Part shown: positions 7,795-17,453 of the stretch, piece by piece
How positions within the stretch are numbered: the first letter of the stretch is position 1
Layout of the letters: each line of letters begins with the position of its first letter
Assembly (NCBI RefSeq): GCF_004363725.1
Contig: NZ_SNZF01000001.1
Span: 210,234 to 274,233, forward strand
DNA length: 64,000 nucleotides
Reading direction: 5' to 3'
Source of the DNA: Aquamicrobium defluvii
Lineage (GTDB): Bacteria > Pseudomonadota > Alphaproteobacteria > Rhizobiales > Rhizobiaceae
Notes under the pieces: generated by a model
What the model saw: the letters and a program-made list of their open reading frames with translations, nothing else
Database searches by the model: none
What the model was told of the DNA's origin: nothing
Position numbers and translations under genes: made by a program

Positions 7795-10062
7795 ATGGGA
7801 AAGAGCCTTCTGCCGCCCGGTGATGGCGGCGATCATATCGAACCGGTCGACCTGAAGCAGGCGCTCGAGGAGCGTTACCTCGCCTATGCCCTGTCGACCA
7901 TCATGCATCGCGCCCTGCCGGATGTGCGTGACGGCCTCAAGCCCGTCCACCGGCGCATCATGCACGCCATGCGGCTGTTGCGCCTGAACCCGGATCAGGG
8001 TTTCGCCAAATGCGCGCGCATCGTCGGCGAGGTCATGGGCAAGTTCCACCCCCATGGCGACCAGTCGATCTACGACGCGCTGGTGCGGCTGGCGCAGGGT
8101 TTTTCGATGCGCTACCCGCTGGTCGACGGGCAGGGCAATTTCGGCAATATCGATGGCGATAACGCCGCTGCCATGCGCTACACGGAAGCGCGCATGACCG
8201 ATGTGGCGACCGAGCTGCTTGCCGGCATCACCGAGGACGCAGTCGACTATCGCCCCACCTACAACGAGGAGGACGAGGAGCCGGTCGTGCTGCCGGGCGC
8301 GTTCCCGAACCTGCTCGCCAACGGCTCTTCGGGCATAGCGGTCGGCATGGCGACCTCGATCCCGCCGCACAACGCTGCCGAACTGTGCGATGCCGCGCTG
8401 TGCCTCATCGACGGTATCAAGTCCCGACAGGATGTCTCCGACGACCGGCTGATGGATTTCGTGCAGGGGCCGGATTTCCCGACCGGGGGCATCGTTATCG
8501 ACAGCCGTGCTTCGATCGCCGAAGCCTATCGCACGGGGCGCGGCTCGTTCCGCGTGCGCTCGCGCTGGCATCAGGAGGATCAGGGCCGCGGCACCTGGGT
8601 CATCGCCGTCACCGAAATCCCCTATGGCGTGCAGAAATCGCGGCTGATCGAGAAGATCGCCGAACTGCTGATCGCGCGCAAGCTGCCGCTGCTGGAGGAC
8701 ATCCGCGACGAGAGCGCGGAGGACATCCGCGTCGTGCTGGTGCCCAAGAGCCGCTCGGTCGATCCGGGCATCCTGATGGAATCGCTGTTCAAGCTGACCG
8801 AGCTTGAAAGCCGTTTCTCGCTCAACATGAACGTGCTGTCGCGCGGCAAGGTGCCGAACGTGCTGTCGCTGAAAAGCGTGCTGCGCGAATGGCTGGACCA
8901 TCGCCGCGAGGTGCTGCTGCGCCGTTCGCGCCACCGGCTGGCCGAGATCGAGCGGCGGCTGGAGATACTGGCCGGCTACCTCATCGCCTATCTCAATATA
9001 GACGAGGTGATCCGCATCATCCGCGAGGAGGACGAGCCCAAGCCCGTCATGATGGGGCGCTGGGACCTGACCGACACGCAGGCGGAAGCCATCCTCAACA
9101 TGCGCCTGCGGTCGCTGCGCAAGCTGGAGGAGTTCGAAATCCGCAAGGAGTTCGACGCTCTTACCGAGGAAAAGCGCCAGATCGAGGCCCTGCTCGGCGA
9201 CGAGCAGAAGCAATGGAACACCATCGCGTGGGAAATCCAGACGATCCGCCGCGATTTCGGCCCGGAGGAGAACAAGGAACTCGGTCCGCGCCGCACCGCC
9301 TTCGCCGAGGCCCCGGAGCACGACCTGACCGATATTGCGCAGGCGATGATCGAGAAGGAGCCTGTCACGGTCGTCGTGTCGGAAAAAGGCTGGCTGCGGG
9401 CCATGAAGGGGCATCTCGGCGACTACACCCAGCTTTCCTTCAAGGAGGGCGACAGCCTCAAGCTTGCCTTCCACGCGCAGACGACGGACAAGATCCTCAT
9501 CTTCACGACGGGCGGCAAATTCTACACGATCGGTGCCGACAGGTTGCCCGGAGGCCGTGGCCATGGCGAGCCCATCCGCATCATGGTCGACATGGAGACC
9601 GATCAGGACATCGTCACCGCTTTCGTGCACGAGCCGAAGCGCAGGCTGCTTCTTGCCTCGCATCAGGGCAATGGCTTCCTTGTCTCGGAGGATGAGGCCG
9701 CCGCCAACACCCGCAAGGGCCGTCAGGTGATGAACGTCAAGACCCCGGACGAAGCGCGCTTCTGCATTCCCGCGGCAGGCGACCATGTCGCCATCGTCGG
9801 CGAGAACCGCAAGATGCTGGTATTTGCGCTGTCTGAAATTCCGGAAATGACACGCGGCAAGGGCGTCCGGCTTCAAAAATACAAGTCCGGCGGGGTGCTC
9901 GATCTGAAGACTTTCGCGATGGATGCGGGTCTGACCTGGCAGGATTCAGCGGACAGGACCTTCACACGCACGCAGGCGGAACTTGCGGAATGGATCGGCG
10001 CGCGCGCATCCGCCGGGCGGATGGTCCCGAAGGGGTTCCCGCGCACGGGGAAGTTCGGATAG
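7795..10062 (+). CDS. parC: DNA topoisomerase IV subunit A
   Basis: A 755-residue type IIA topoisomerase subunit. The active-site tyrosine is Y129 in [11 protein letters not shown], with the winged-helix motif [13 protein letters not shown] before it. The tower and coiled-coil region (about 170-500) is followed by a beta-pinwheel C-terminal domain. The length and N-terminus ([15 protein letters not shown]) fit alphaproteobacterial ParC rather than GyrA, whose C-terminal domain carries the GyrA box. With ParE it decatenates daughter chromosomes. The residue after HPHGD, where quinolone-sensitive ParC has serine, is glutamine (Q90). Confidence 0.95.
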   Translation: MGKSLLPPGDGGDHIEPVDLKQALEERYLAYALSTIMHRALPDVRDGLKPVHRRIMHAMRLLRLNPDQGFAKCARIVGEVMGKFHPHGDQSIYDALVRLAQGFSMRYPLVDGQGNFGNIDGDNAAAMRYTEARMTDVATELLAGITEDAVDYRPTYNEEDEEPVVLPGAFPNLLANGSSGIAVGMATSIPPHNAAELCDAALCLIDGIKSRQDVSDDRLMDFVQGPDFPTGGIVIDSRASIAEAYRTGRGSFRVRSRWHQEDQGRGTWVIAVTEIPYGVQKSRLIEKIAELLIARKLPLLEDIRDESAEDIRVVLVPKSRSVDPGILMESLFKLTELESRFSLNMNVLSRGKVPNVLSLKSVLREWLDHRREVLLRRSRHRLAEIERRLEILAGYLIAYLNIDEVIRIIREEDEPKPVMMGRWDLTDTQAEAILNMRLRSLRKLEEFEIRKEFDALTEEKRQIEALLGDEQKQWNTIAWEIQTIRRDFGPEENKELGPRRTAFAEAPEHDLTDIAQAMIEKEPVTVVVSEKGWLRAMKGHLGDYTQLSFKEGDSLKLAFHAQTTDKILIFTTGGKFYTIGADRLPGGRGHGEPIRIMVDMETDQDIVTAFVHEPKRRLLLASHQGNGFLVSEDEAAANTRKGRQVMNVKTPDEARFCIPAAGDHVAIVGENRKMLVFALSEIPEMTRGKGVRLQKYKSGGVLDLKTFAMDAGLTWQDSADRTFTRTQAELAEWIGARASAGRMVPKGFPRTGKFG

Positions 10063-10276
10063 GGCTTTCCTTTTTGTTTTCAACGGGCCGGCCTCATTCG
10101 CTGCGGAATTGAATCAACGGATTCTGCCAGCCTTTCGCCGGGCGGCAGGGGTTTGTGAACACGCTTCCGACAATATTTTCTGCATCCTCGTCGTGATTGG
10201 ATTGTCGTAATGATTGCTGCACTATGCTGATGCATAGTGAGACTCCGACAGACCGAGTCGGCTGGAGGCGCGACGT

Positions 10277-11503
10277 TTGAAAGAACAGGACAGTCAGACG
10301 AACGGCCGTGAGATGCGCCTTATGGGGCGCGCCGCGCCGATCAGGTCAGCGGTGATCCAGCCGCTGTCGGCGGCCCGCTGGCTGCTGATCATGATCGTCG
10401 CTGCCGGCGTCTACTTCTTTCACGGTTTCCTCGTGCCGGTTCTGGCGGCGCTGGTCATCGCCTTTGCAAGCTGGCCGCTCTACCGCCGCCTGCTGGCGGC
10501 CGTCGGCGGCAACAGGACGACGGCCGCCAGTCTGGCGCTGCTGCTCATCCTCACCTTCATCATCGTGCCCATTGTTCTGGCATGCATGTATGCGTTCAAC
10601 GAAATCCACGACTGGGTGGTGTGGGCAGTCGAGGCGAACCGCCACGGTGCGCCGGTGCCCGAATGGATCGCGGCGCTGCCCGTGATCGGCGAATGGCTGG
10701 CGCAGCAATGGTCGGTTACCATCGATCATCCTGGTGGTATCGGAGAGCTGATCCAGCTCGTCAGCGGCGCCAATATAGGCAGCATCTACCGTGGCGTCGT
10801 GGCAGCCGGCGGCAGCGCCTTCAGCCTGCTGCTCGCCCTGCTGTTCATGCTGATCGCGCTGTTCTTCACCTACCGCGACGGCGAAGCCTTCGCGGTGCAG
10901 GTGGACCGCATCGGCGAACGTATCCTGCCGGCGCGGTGGGAGCGTTTCTCGCGCGTCGTCCCGGCCACCATCAGCTCGACCGTCACCGGCATGACGCTGA
11001 TCGCGATAGGCGAGGGTGTGGTGCTGGGCATTGCCTACTGGCTTGCCGGTGTTCCCTCGCCGGTCACGCTTGGCGCGCTCACGGGGCTGATGGCCCTTGT
11101 TCCCGGCGGCGCTCCGCTTTCCTTCACCCTCGTCTCGCTTTACCTCGTGGCCAGCGGTTCGCCGCTTGCCGGCATCGGCCTGTTCATGTGGGGTTCCGTC
11201 GAGCTTTTCATCGTCGACAAGACCCTGCGCCCCAAACTGGTCGGAGGACCGATCAAGCTGCCGTTCCTGCCGACCTTCTTCGGTCTGGTCGGCGGGGTGA
11301 AGACCATGGGCTTTGTCGGCCTCTTCGTCGGCCCCGTATTGATGGCGCTGCTCGTTGCCATCTGGCGTGAGTGGCAGCATGAGGTCGACGTTACCGAAAC
11401 GGCCGTCGTGCCCGTTGTGACGGCGGAAGCCGTGGTCGAGGCGCCCCAGGGTTCTTCGCCCGCGCGCTACAAGACGGGCGAGACGGCACCGGCCGAAAGC
11501 TGA
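10277..11503 (+). CDS. AI-2E family transporter (PerM-like)
   Basis: A 408-residue polytopic membrane protein. The layout is a pair of N-terminal helices (about 35-105), a soluble middle part, then a C-terminal helix bundle including GLMALVPGGAPLSF and the conserved ending LPTFFGLVGGVKTMGFVGLFVGPVLMALL. This is the UPF0118/AI-2E exporter family; substrates in most bacteria are unknown. Translation probably begins at TTG 10277, because GGAGG lies 8 bases before it; an ATG 12 codons later is the alternative. The 214-base gap after parC suggests its own promoter. The cytoplasmic tail is acidic and variable. Confidence 0.9.
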   Translation: MKEQDSQTNGREMRLMGRAAPIRSAVIQPLSAARWLLIMIVAAGVYFFHGFLVPVLAALVIAFASWPLYRRLLAAVGGNRTTAASLALLLILTFIIVPIVLACMYAFNEIHDWVVWAVEANRHGAPVPEWIAALPVIGEWLAQQWSVTIDHPGGIGELIQLVSGANIGSIYRGVVAAGGSAFSLLLALLFMLIALFFTYRDGEAFAVQVDRIGERILPARWERFSRVVPATISSTVTGMTLIAIGEGVVLGIAYWLAGVPSPVTLGALTGLMALVPGGAPLSFTLVSLYLVASGSPLAGIGLFMWGSVELFIVDKTLRPKLVGGPIKLPFLPTFFGLVGGVKTMGFVGLFVGPVLMALLVAIWREWQHEVDVTETAVVPVVTAEAVVEAPQGSSPARYKTGETAPAES

Positions 11504-11525
11504 GTCCGTCCGCCGCCCCGCTTTT

Positions 11526-12425
11526 TCAGGCGGGATGGCGCAGGGCCAGTGTGGCGCGCCGCCTGCGGCCTTCCCGCAACTGCCAGAACGAATGTCCTGC
11601 CAGGGTCAGGATGAGGATCGCACCGCCGATCAGGCTGTTGCGGGTGGGGGTCTCCGAAAAGATCATCCAGACCCAGACAGGAGCCAGAACCGTTTCCAGA
11701 AGATAGAACATCGCCACTTCCGGCGCGGAAATGTACCTTGGACCATTGGCGAGGCAGAAGAACGAAATCGGCATGATCACGGCGCCGTTGAAGATGATCC
11801 AGCCGGGCTCGGCGATATGCAGGCCGTTTTTCGAGACCATGAAGCCGGCGACGAGACATGGCAGGATGACACCCACGAGCGCGGTGAAACCCATGTCCTT
11901 GCCGCTCGCCCGCGAGACGGTGATTGCGCAGGAAAGCAGGAAGGCGGCGAACATGGCGATCAGGTTGCCGAACAGGTTGCCGGTTCCCAGCGACGAGCCG
12001 ACGATGATCGAGATCCCCACGATCATCAGCGCCATGGCAAGCAGGGTTTGCGGACGGGGGCGCTCACGCAGAAACAGCCATGACAACAGCGCCGAGAACA
12101 TGGTGTTGAACGCAAGGATGAAGACGAGGTCCGCCGTCGAGGTGTTGAAGACGGCGGTGATGAACATGATCGAGCTGAGGCCGTAGAGCCCGGCGACGAC
12201 AAATCCGGTTCGCCCCGGCACAAGCTTCGGCGCATCCGCGGAAAAGAAACGCCAGATCGCCCACATCAGCAGGCCGGCCGTAAAGGTCGTGGCGCTTCGC
12301 ACGAACAGGATCGACCACGGATCGCCGCCGGCGAGCTTGATCAGGGGAATATCGATGGTCAGGGCCATGCCCCCGAAAGCTGTCAGCAACAAGCCCCTGG
12401 TGTGCTGGTCAATGTTCTTGGGCAA
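11526..12425 (-). CDS. DMT-family (EamA) transporter
   Basis: A drug/metabolite transporter with two EamA repeats (ten helices expected), about 299 residues from TTG 12425. The first repeat begins at GLLLTAFGGMALTIDIPLIK and the second at AFLLSCAITVSRASGKD. TTG 12425 follows GGAG by 8 bases and gives the usual family length. An upstream ATG at 12494 is possible and would add 23 residues with no family match. The substrate cannot be read from sequence. It lies 94 bases after bpt on the same strand. Confidence 0.85.
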   Translation of the reverse strand: MPKNIDQHTRGLLLTAFGGMALTIDIPLIKLAGGDPWSILFVRSATTFTAGLLMWAIWRFFSADAPKLVPGRTGFVVAGLYGLSSIMFITAVFNTSTADLVFILAFNTMFSALLSWLFLRERPRPQTLLAMALMIVGISIIVGSSLGTGNLFGNLIAMFAAFLLSCAITVSRASGKDMGFTALVGVILPCLVAGFMVSKNGLHIAEPGWIIFNGAVIMPISFFCLANGPRYISAPEVAMFYLLETVLAPVWVWMIFSETPTRNSLIGGAILILTLAGHSFWQLREGRRRRATLALRHPA

Positions 12426-12519
12426 GGCAATAACTCCGGCAGGCGGCGGGAACAGGATAAGATGTGCGGCAGGTTGGCCCGCAGCCGGACTCATCGCCCC
12501 GTCGAGGGCGGTTCGCGCC

Positions 12520-13272
12520 CTATCTGGCCTGGTAGCGCTCCCAGCCCTTGGGGTTGAGATGCTCCTGCGGCTGGAAACGCATCTTATAGCCCATCTTGCG
12601 AGAGCCATTGACCCAATAGCCGAGATAGACATGGGGCAGGCCCATGGCGCGCGTGCGCTCGATGTGGTCGAGGATCATGAAGGTCCCCAGCGAGCGCTCG
12701 TCCATGTCGGGGTTGAAAAAGGAATAGACCATGGACAGGCCGTCGGCCATGCGGTCGGTGAGGGCGACGGCAATCAGCTCGCCTTCGCCCTTGCCGGTGA
12801 TGAAGCTGTCTGGACCCCGCCTGCGGTATTCGATGATCCTGGTGTCGACATGGGTATCTTCGACCATCATGGCATAGTCGAGGGCAGTCATGTCGGACAT
12901 GCCGCCAAGCCGGTGGCGCGCATCGAGATAGGTTCGGAACAGGGAATATTGTTCCGTCGAGGGCTGGGCATTGGCCATGGTGCTCACCAGATCCCGATTC
13001 TGTTGCAGCACACGCCGCATATTGCGGCTGACCTCGAACTCCTGCGCGAGGATACGCACCGACACGCAGGCCCGGCAGGTCTCGCAGGCCGGACGATAGG
13101 CGATGTTCTGCGAGCGCCTGAAGCCGCCTTGCGTCAACAGGTCGTTCATTTCCGCAGCCTTGTTGCCGACGAGATGGGTAAAGACCTTGCGTTCGAACTG
13201 GCCCTCGAGATAGGGGCAGGCCGAAGGCGCAGTCAGGAAGAACTGCGGCGATTGGGTCAGGTGCTGCGTCAT
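12520..13272 (-). CDS. bpt: Aspartate/glutamate leucyltransferase (Bpt)
   Basis: A 250-residue member of the ATE1/Bpt family, which transfers leucine from Leu-tRNA to proteins with N-terminal Asp or Glu and so marks them for ClpS/ClpAP degradation. The N-terminal cysteine cluster [13 protein letters not shown] is present at about residues 62-74. The C-terminal GNAT-like half shows [20 protein letters not shown] and [16 protein letters not shown]. The length fits bacterial Bpt. It starts 52 bases after crcB ends and may share its fluoride-responsive transcript. The window also carries aat, the other bacterial N-degron transferase. Confidence 0.93.
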   Translation of the reverse strand: MTQHLTQSPQFFLTAPSACPYLEGQFERKVFTHLVGNKAAEMNDLLTQGGFRRSQNIAYRPACETCRACVSVRILAQEFEVSRNMRRVLQQNRDLVSTMANAQPSTEQYSLFRTYLDARHRLGGMSDMTALDYAMMVEDTHVDTRIIEYRRRGPDSFITGKGEGELIAVALTDRMADGLSMVYSFFNPDMDERSLGTFMILDHIERTRAMGLPHVYLGYWVNGSRKMGYKMRFQPQEHLNPKGWERYQAR

Positions 13273-13324
13273 CTGGCAAGCGAACTCCGCGACAATTTAT
13301 AGCTTGGCCCGTTCTCCGAAAAAT

Positions 13325-13771
13325 TCAAGATGTTTGCACAGGCCCGCTTTCTTCCTCGATGGCGAACTGGACGATGCGCACGTCGCGGTTGAACCATGTG
13401 GCGGTGAAATGGCCGAGCGCGACCGCGCCGACGCACAGCACCACCGAGGCGATGACGTTGACCGCGGCCCGTCCCATCGCGCCAGTGCGCATGAGGTCGA
13501 GGGTCTGGAGGCTGAAGGAGGAAAAGGTGGTGAAGCCGCCGCATATGCCGACCATCACCAGCAGGCGCACATTTTCCGAAACCGGATAGCGGCCCTGCGC
13601 CAGCGTCAGCGTGCCGAACAGGCCGATGATGAAGGAGCCGAGAATATTGATGATGATCGTGCCCCATGGCAGGGAGCCGCTGATCGGCTGGGCCGCGACC
13701 GAAAGCATGTAGCGGGCCAGGCTTCCCAGCGCGCCCCCGAAAGCAACTGCGAGGCAGGACGTGAACGACAT
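13325..13771 (-). CDS. crcB: Fluoride channel CrcB/Fluc
   Basis: A 148-residue four-helix membrane protein of the CrcB (Fluc) family, which exports fluoride as a dual-topology dimer. Typical motifs are GGALGSLARYMLS, the TIIINILGSFIIGL helix and GICGGFTTFSSFS, which contains the fluoride-path phenylalanines. The last 25 residues after the fourth helix are longer than usual. The start at 13771 fits the family; the frame upstream of it is the riboswitch leader, not protein. It is controlled by the riboswitch at 13803-13912. Confidence 0.95.
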   Translation of the reverse strand: MSFTSCLAVAFGGALGSLARYMLSVAAQPISGSLPWGTIIINILGSFIIGLFGTLTLAQGRYPVSENVRLLVMVGICGGFTTFSSFSLQTLDLMRTGAMGRAAVNVIASVVLCVGAVALGHFTATWFNRDVRIVQFAIEEESGPVQTS

Positions 13772-13802
13772 CGTTTTCAGTTCCTTCTTGGCCCGCGGGC
13801 AC

Positions 13803-13825
13803 AAAAAACCCGCCATGCGGCGGGG
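13803..13825 (-). terminator. Riboswitch terminator in crcB leader
   Basis: On the minus strand CCCGCC, loop GCAT, GGCGGG is followed directly by TTTTTT. It sits about 35 bases after the aptamer and about 32 before the crcB start, so it is the expression platform: without fluoride, transcription should stop here. Confidence 0.88.
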
Positions 13826-13857
13826 TCTCTTCCAGACGCACCCCTGCCGCGATTTCG

Positions 13858-13912
13858 TTGCGACAGGAGCCATCAGCCATTTCAGGCGGTTTCGGGGAGC
13901 TCCATCCCCATC
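13858..13912 (-). promoter_or_regulatory. Fluoride riboswitch aptamer (crcB motif)
   Basis: Read on the minus strand, the leader has GGGGATGGAGCTCCCC, then AACCGCC, then GGCTGATGGCTCCT. These are the conserved blocks of the fluoride riboswitch in the right order and spacing, including the GGCUGAUG stem and the CUCC pseudoknot partner of GGAG. The gene directly downstream is crcB, the classical partner, and a terminator stands between them. Confidence 0.95.
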
Positions 13913-13953
13913 CATTTAAGCCTAAGCCCTGCGCGCGGTGCGCGCAAGGCTTG

Positions 13954-14424
13954 TCAGCGATCGGTGCGCACCACGACGGTGCCGAGCAGCAGGTCGTGCA
14001 GGGTGCGCTTGCGGTCCGAGAACAGCGTGATCAGCAGCACAAGCGGCGTCAGGATGACGTTTCCGGCCCAGAACAGCACCGAATGCACCATCGCGAAGAT
14101 GCCGTCGACCGGACGGCCATCCAGCCGTTCAAGGCGAAGGTTCATCAGCTTCATGCCTGTGGTGGCCTGATCCGTGCTGCCCAGCGTGAACCAGACATAG
14201 GTGAGCGCGACCACGGGCAACAGCAAGCCGTACAGCGCCCAGCCGAGGCCGAATGTGATGAGGCCAAGCAGAAGCACGAGAACGGCGAACGGGATCGAAA
14301 GCAGGCCCACGATGAGATAGTCGATCGCAAAGGCCAGCACACGCCGGGTGCGCACGCCGTCATAAGCGCGGATATCGTCAAGGCGGCTGGTGATGATCTC
14401 GCCGTCGAGAACGCGAGCGTTCAT
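13954..14424 (-). CDS. RDD-family membrane protein
   Basis: A 156-residue protein with the RDD domain: VRTRRVLAFAIDYLIVG (arginines then aspartate in helix 1, about 25-41), a second hydrophobic segment (42-85), and the closing piece RKRTLHDLLLGTVVV. RDD proteins are of uncertain function; some are linked to ion exchange. ATG 14424 is chosen because family members start with a short MNARVLDGE-like leader; ATG 14475 would add 17 residues. It lies upstream of the crcB riboswitch on the same strand. Confidence 0.85.
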   Translation of the reverse strand: MNARVLDGEIITSRLDDIRAYDGVRTRRVLAFAIDYLIVGLLSIPFAVLVLLLGLITFGLGWALYGLLLPVVALTYVWFTLGSTDQATTGMKLMNLRLERLDGRPVDGIFAMVHSVLFWAGNVILTPLVLLITLFSDRKRTLHDLLLGTVVVRTDR

Positions 14425-14501
14425 ATGGGTTCGAAGCCTTTCGGTTGGGGTTCCTTCAGGCTTCAGATGGTGCATGCCGGCGAATTTTCAAGAAATTCCG
14501 C

Positions 14502-14855
14502 TCAATCCGCGGATTTTCCCGGGCGAAGCGCAGCAAGTGCAACAGCCAGCCATCCGGCCATGAGCAGGGTTCCGCCGGCCGGAGCAGCGAAGGGAAACAG
14601 CCGCGTGCCGACGAAATCGCGCATCAGCAGATCGCCGCAGAACAGGACAAGACCTGCGATCAGGATCAGGCTGGCAGCGTGCAATATGCGGTTGGCGGTC
14701 AGCAGGCCGATGGCGAGCAGCACCGGCGCGTGCATCAGCATGAACGATGCGGCCGTGGCGGTGAAGGTGCCGCTTCCATGCGACGCCGCCGCCGAAAGAG
14801 CGACACCTCCCGTGCCGGCGAGCCCGGCGACAAGGACGAGAATGCGATTGTTCAT
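14502..14855 (-). CDS. DUF423 family membrane protein
   Basis: A 117-residue protein with four predicted helices, resembling the DUF423/YwdK family (ALSAAASHG near the N-terminus, then LLAIGLLTA and GLVLFCGDLLMRDF). The biochemical function is unknown. It stands 77 bases before the RDD gene and 77 after the MFS gene, all on the minus strand. Confidence 0.8.
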   Translation of the reverse strand: MNNRILVLVAGLAGTGGVALSAAASHGSGTFTATAASFMLMHAPVLLAIGLLTANRILHAASLILIAGLVLFCGDLLMRDFVGTRLFPFAAPAGGTLLMAGWLAVALAALRPGKSAD

Positions 14856-14932
14856 CGGTGGCTGCTCCCGGTACGAATCGGAATCTGGAGAGATCGTTTC
14901 ATCGTGCAGCTATGAGGCGAGGCTTCGATAAA

Positions 14933-16189
14933 TCAATCCGGCAAATCGTCCCTGCGGATAAGCCAGTTCCACAGGGCGCCGGCGCCAAGCAGGACCGCCG
15001 TGCCGAGGAAGACGGCCTGCATTCCGATATGGCCGCCCACGAAGCCTCCGAGCACCGGACCCGCCACCTGTCCGACATACTGGGCCGAGATCGCATAGCC
15101 GAGGACGTTGCCGCCGACCCCGTCCGGTACATTGTGGCGGATGATGCTGGTGATCGACGGCAGCAGGCCGCCCAGCGCCAGCCCCATGAGGAAGCGCAGC
15201 GCGACGAGCTGCCAGCCGGCGGTGACGAACGCCTGCGGCACAAGCAGCAGGGCGGCCGCTCCCAGCGCGCCGATCACCACATTCCAGTGTCCCGCGCGAT
15301 CTGCCAGCTTGCCGAGCCAGGCTGACGACACGATGCTGCCGAGCGCGGCGGCGGACATGACGACGCCGGCCATCAGCGTGACTTGCGCCTGATTTTCCAT
15401 CAGTTGCGCGACATAGACCGTGATGATCGGCTCGATCGACATGTTGGCGAACATCAGCAGCATGCCGGTCGCCAGCATGGCTGTAACCGGCCGTTTGTCC
15501 GGAATGGCCGCCCAAGCGCCGCTTCGTTTCCTGTGGGCAGCCTTCCCCGGTCTGTGCTCTTCCCTGATGAAGAGGGCGGTGGCCAGAAACGCGACGAAAA
15601 TAGCTCCGCCGGAAAGCATGAAAGTGGTGCGGATGCCGATCAGGGGCGGCAGCAGACCTCCAATGAGCGGCCCTACGAGATTTCCGGCCATGATGCCGGT
15701 GGAGAGAACGCCCAGCGCCCAGCCCGACCGTTCTTTCGGCGTCTGCATGGCGACGAGGATCGTCGACCCCGATGCATAGCCGCCGGCCAGACCGACAAGA
15801 AGACGCAACAGGACAAGCTGCTCCACGCTCTGCACCATGCCCATCAGCGACATGCACACGGCCATGCCGAGGCTGGCGCGAACCAGCATCAGCTTGCGTC
15901 CGTAGCGGTCGCCAAGGCGGCCCCACAGCGGCGCGACCAGCGCGGCGGCGAAGAATGTGGCGCCATAGGCGATGCCCGACCACTGCACGATGCTGGCATG
16001 GCTGCTGGCGCCAAGCTGCTCGACATAGAGCGGCAGGAAGGGGAGGAGCAGCGTCATCGCCACGATGGTGGCGAACGAACCGGCGAAGCAGACGGCAAGG
16101 TTGCGTCGCCAGTGGCGGTCGTAACCCGCTTCCTGCGGGTGTTCGGATGGCTGGCTGGCTGTCTCTGCGGTCGGGCTTGCGCCGCTCAC
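14933..16189 (-). CDS. MFS transporter coupled to hemB
   Basis: A 418-residue major facilitator of the multidrug-efflux (DHA1-like) type. The loop 2-3 motif is GRLGDRYGRKLMLVRAS, and a second related loop in the C-terminal half reads SSAWLGKLADRAGHW. It begins at GTG 16189, overlapping the hemB stop in a GTGA, so translation is probably coupled. The N-terminal 30 residues are hydrophilic and rich in S, T and A. The substrate is unknown; coupling to haem synthesis may be accidental or may point to a tetrapyrrole-related exporter, which is untested. Confidence 0.88.
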   Translation of the reverse strand: MSGASPTAETASQPSEHPQEAGYDRHWRRNLAVCFAGSFATIVAMTLLLPFLPLYVEQLGASSHASIVQWSGIAYGATFFAAALVAPLWGRLGDRYGRKLMLVRASLGMAVCMSLMGMVQSVEQLVLLRLLVGLAGGYASGSTILVAMQTPKERSGWALGVLSTGIMAGNLVGPLIGGLLPPLIGIRTTFMLSGGAIFVAFLATALFIREEHRPGKAAHRKRSGAWAAIPDKRPVTAMLATGMLLMFANMSIEPIITVYVAQLMENQAQVTLMAGVVMSAAALGSIVSSAWLGKLADRAGHWNVVIGALGAAALLLVPQAFVTAGWQLVALRFLMGLALGGLLPSITSIIRHNVPDGVGGNVLGYAISAQYVGQVAGPVLGGFVGGHIGMQAVFLGTAVLLGAGALWNWLIRRDDLPD

Positions 16190-17217
16190 CCTTTCAGCTT
16201 TTCCGCCACGCTGGGCGCGAAGTAGGTGAGAATGCCGTCGGCGCCGGCGCGCTTGAATGCCAGCAGCGATTCCATCATCGCACGCTCGCCGTCGATCCAG
16301 CCATTGGCTGCTGCTGCCATGATCATCGAGTATTCGCCGGAGACCTGATAGGCGAAAGTGGGCAGGGCGAAGGTATCCTTGAGAAGGCGGATGATGTCGA
16401 GATAGGGCATGCCCGGCTTGACCATGACCATGTCGGTGCCTTCCAGAATGTCCTGCTCGGTCTCGCGCAGGGCCTCGGCGGAATTGGCGGCGTTGATGTA
16501 GTAGGTCTTCTTGTCGCCCTTGAGCAGGCCGGCCGTTCCGATCGCGTCCCGGTAGGGGCCGTAGAAGGCCGAATCGAACTTGGTCGCATAGGACATGATG
16601 GCCACGTCCTGGAAGCCGTTGTCGTCCAGCGCGGAGCGGATGACCCCGATGCGGCCGTCCATCATGTCGGAAGGCGCGATGATGTCGGCTCCCGCAGCCG
16701 CCTGAAGCACGGCGCCGGCCGCGACCTGCTCGACGGTCTCGTCGTTGACGATGATGCCGTTGCGCAGCACGCCGTCGTGACCATGGCTGGTGAAAGGATC
16801 CAGCGCGGCGTCGGTAATGACACCGATTTCCGGAACCGCTTCCTTGATGGCGCGGGTGGCCCGGTTGGTGAGATTGTCGGGATCGAGGATCAGCGATCCG
16901 GTGACGTCGCGCAGGGATAGGTCCACATTCGGGAACGTGGCGATGGCCGGAATGCCGAGCTTCGCCGCGCGTTCCACTTCGCGCACGGCCACATCGACCG
17001 AGAACCGGAAGACGCCGGGCATGGCAGCAATGGGCTCTCGCACATTCTCGCCGTCGACAAGAAAGATCGGCCAGATGAGATCGTCGACGGTGAGGTGGTT
17101 TTCCTGCACCAGACGGCGCGACCATGCGGCCTTGCGCATGCGCCTGAGGCGCCGGGAGCCGGTGACTTCGTCTACGGTGCGTGTACCTGCCGCCTTGGTG
17201 GGTGCGAACCTGTTCAT
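16186..17217 (-). CDS. hemB: Delta-aminolevulinic acid dehydratase
   Basis: A 343-residue porphobilinogen synthase, joining two 5-aminolevulinate molecules in haem synthesis. Schiff-base lysines are K213 (ATKF) and K267 (VKPG). At the metal site the cysteines of the zinc enzymes are replaced (DAALDPFTSHGHDG, about 137-150), which indicates the magnesium-dependent class usual in rhizobia. ATG 17217 follows GGAG by 6 bases; the frame remains open upstream but without homology. No Irr box was found in its upstream region. Confidence 0.96.
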   Translation of the reverse strand: MNRFAPTKAAGTRTVDEVTGSRRLRRMRKAAWSRRLVQENHLTVDDLIWPIFLVDGENVREPIAAMPGVFRFSVDVAVREVERAAKLGIPAIATFPNVDLSLRDVTGSLILDPDNLTNRATRAIKEAVPEIGVITDAALDPFTSHGHDGVLRNGIIVNDETVEQVAAGAVLQAAAGADIIAPSDMMDGRIGVIRSALDDNGFQDVAIMSYATKFDSAFYGPYRDAIGTAGLLKGDKKTYYINAANSAEALRETEQDILEGTDMVMVKPGMPYLDIIRLLKDTFALPTFAYQVSGEYSMIMAAAANGWIDGERAMMESLLAFKRAGADGILTYFAPSVAEKLKG

Positions 17218-17453
17218 GGCCAACTCCGCGGGATGGCTGCATCCGCCATTCCCGGTCCTTAATCTGTGCACACTCTTCCGGGCTTCCCGCGAAGCCGTAT
17301 TCTGGAGGCTTTCTAACATGACCGGGGACGCTGACCAATGCGACATCATTGTTCCGGTGGCCGTTTCGCTCAATGTCGCAATGATTTCGTGCCATTGACG
17401 TAGCTGGTTGCCGCACTTAGCACTTTTGCCGGAGATCATAGGAGAGGGAATCT

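Noticed and set aside
7786..9876. Long open frame (696 codons) antisense to parC
   Set aside because: Shadow frame caused by GC-rich codon use; no ribosome binding site or family resemblance, and parC is certain.
14933..17416. Apparent 827-residue protein fusing an MFS transporter to an N-terminal half
   Set aside because: The N-terminal half is the out-of-frame reading of hemB; the true MFS start is GTG 16189.
17218..17453. Possible Irr box before hemB
   Set aside because: The best candidate (TTAGAAAGCCTCCAGAA on the minus strand) has poor arm symmetry and the wrong spacing.
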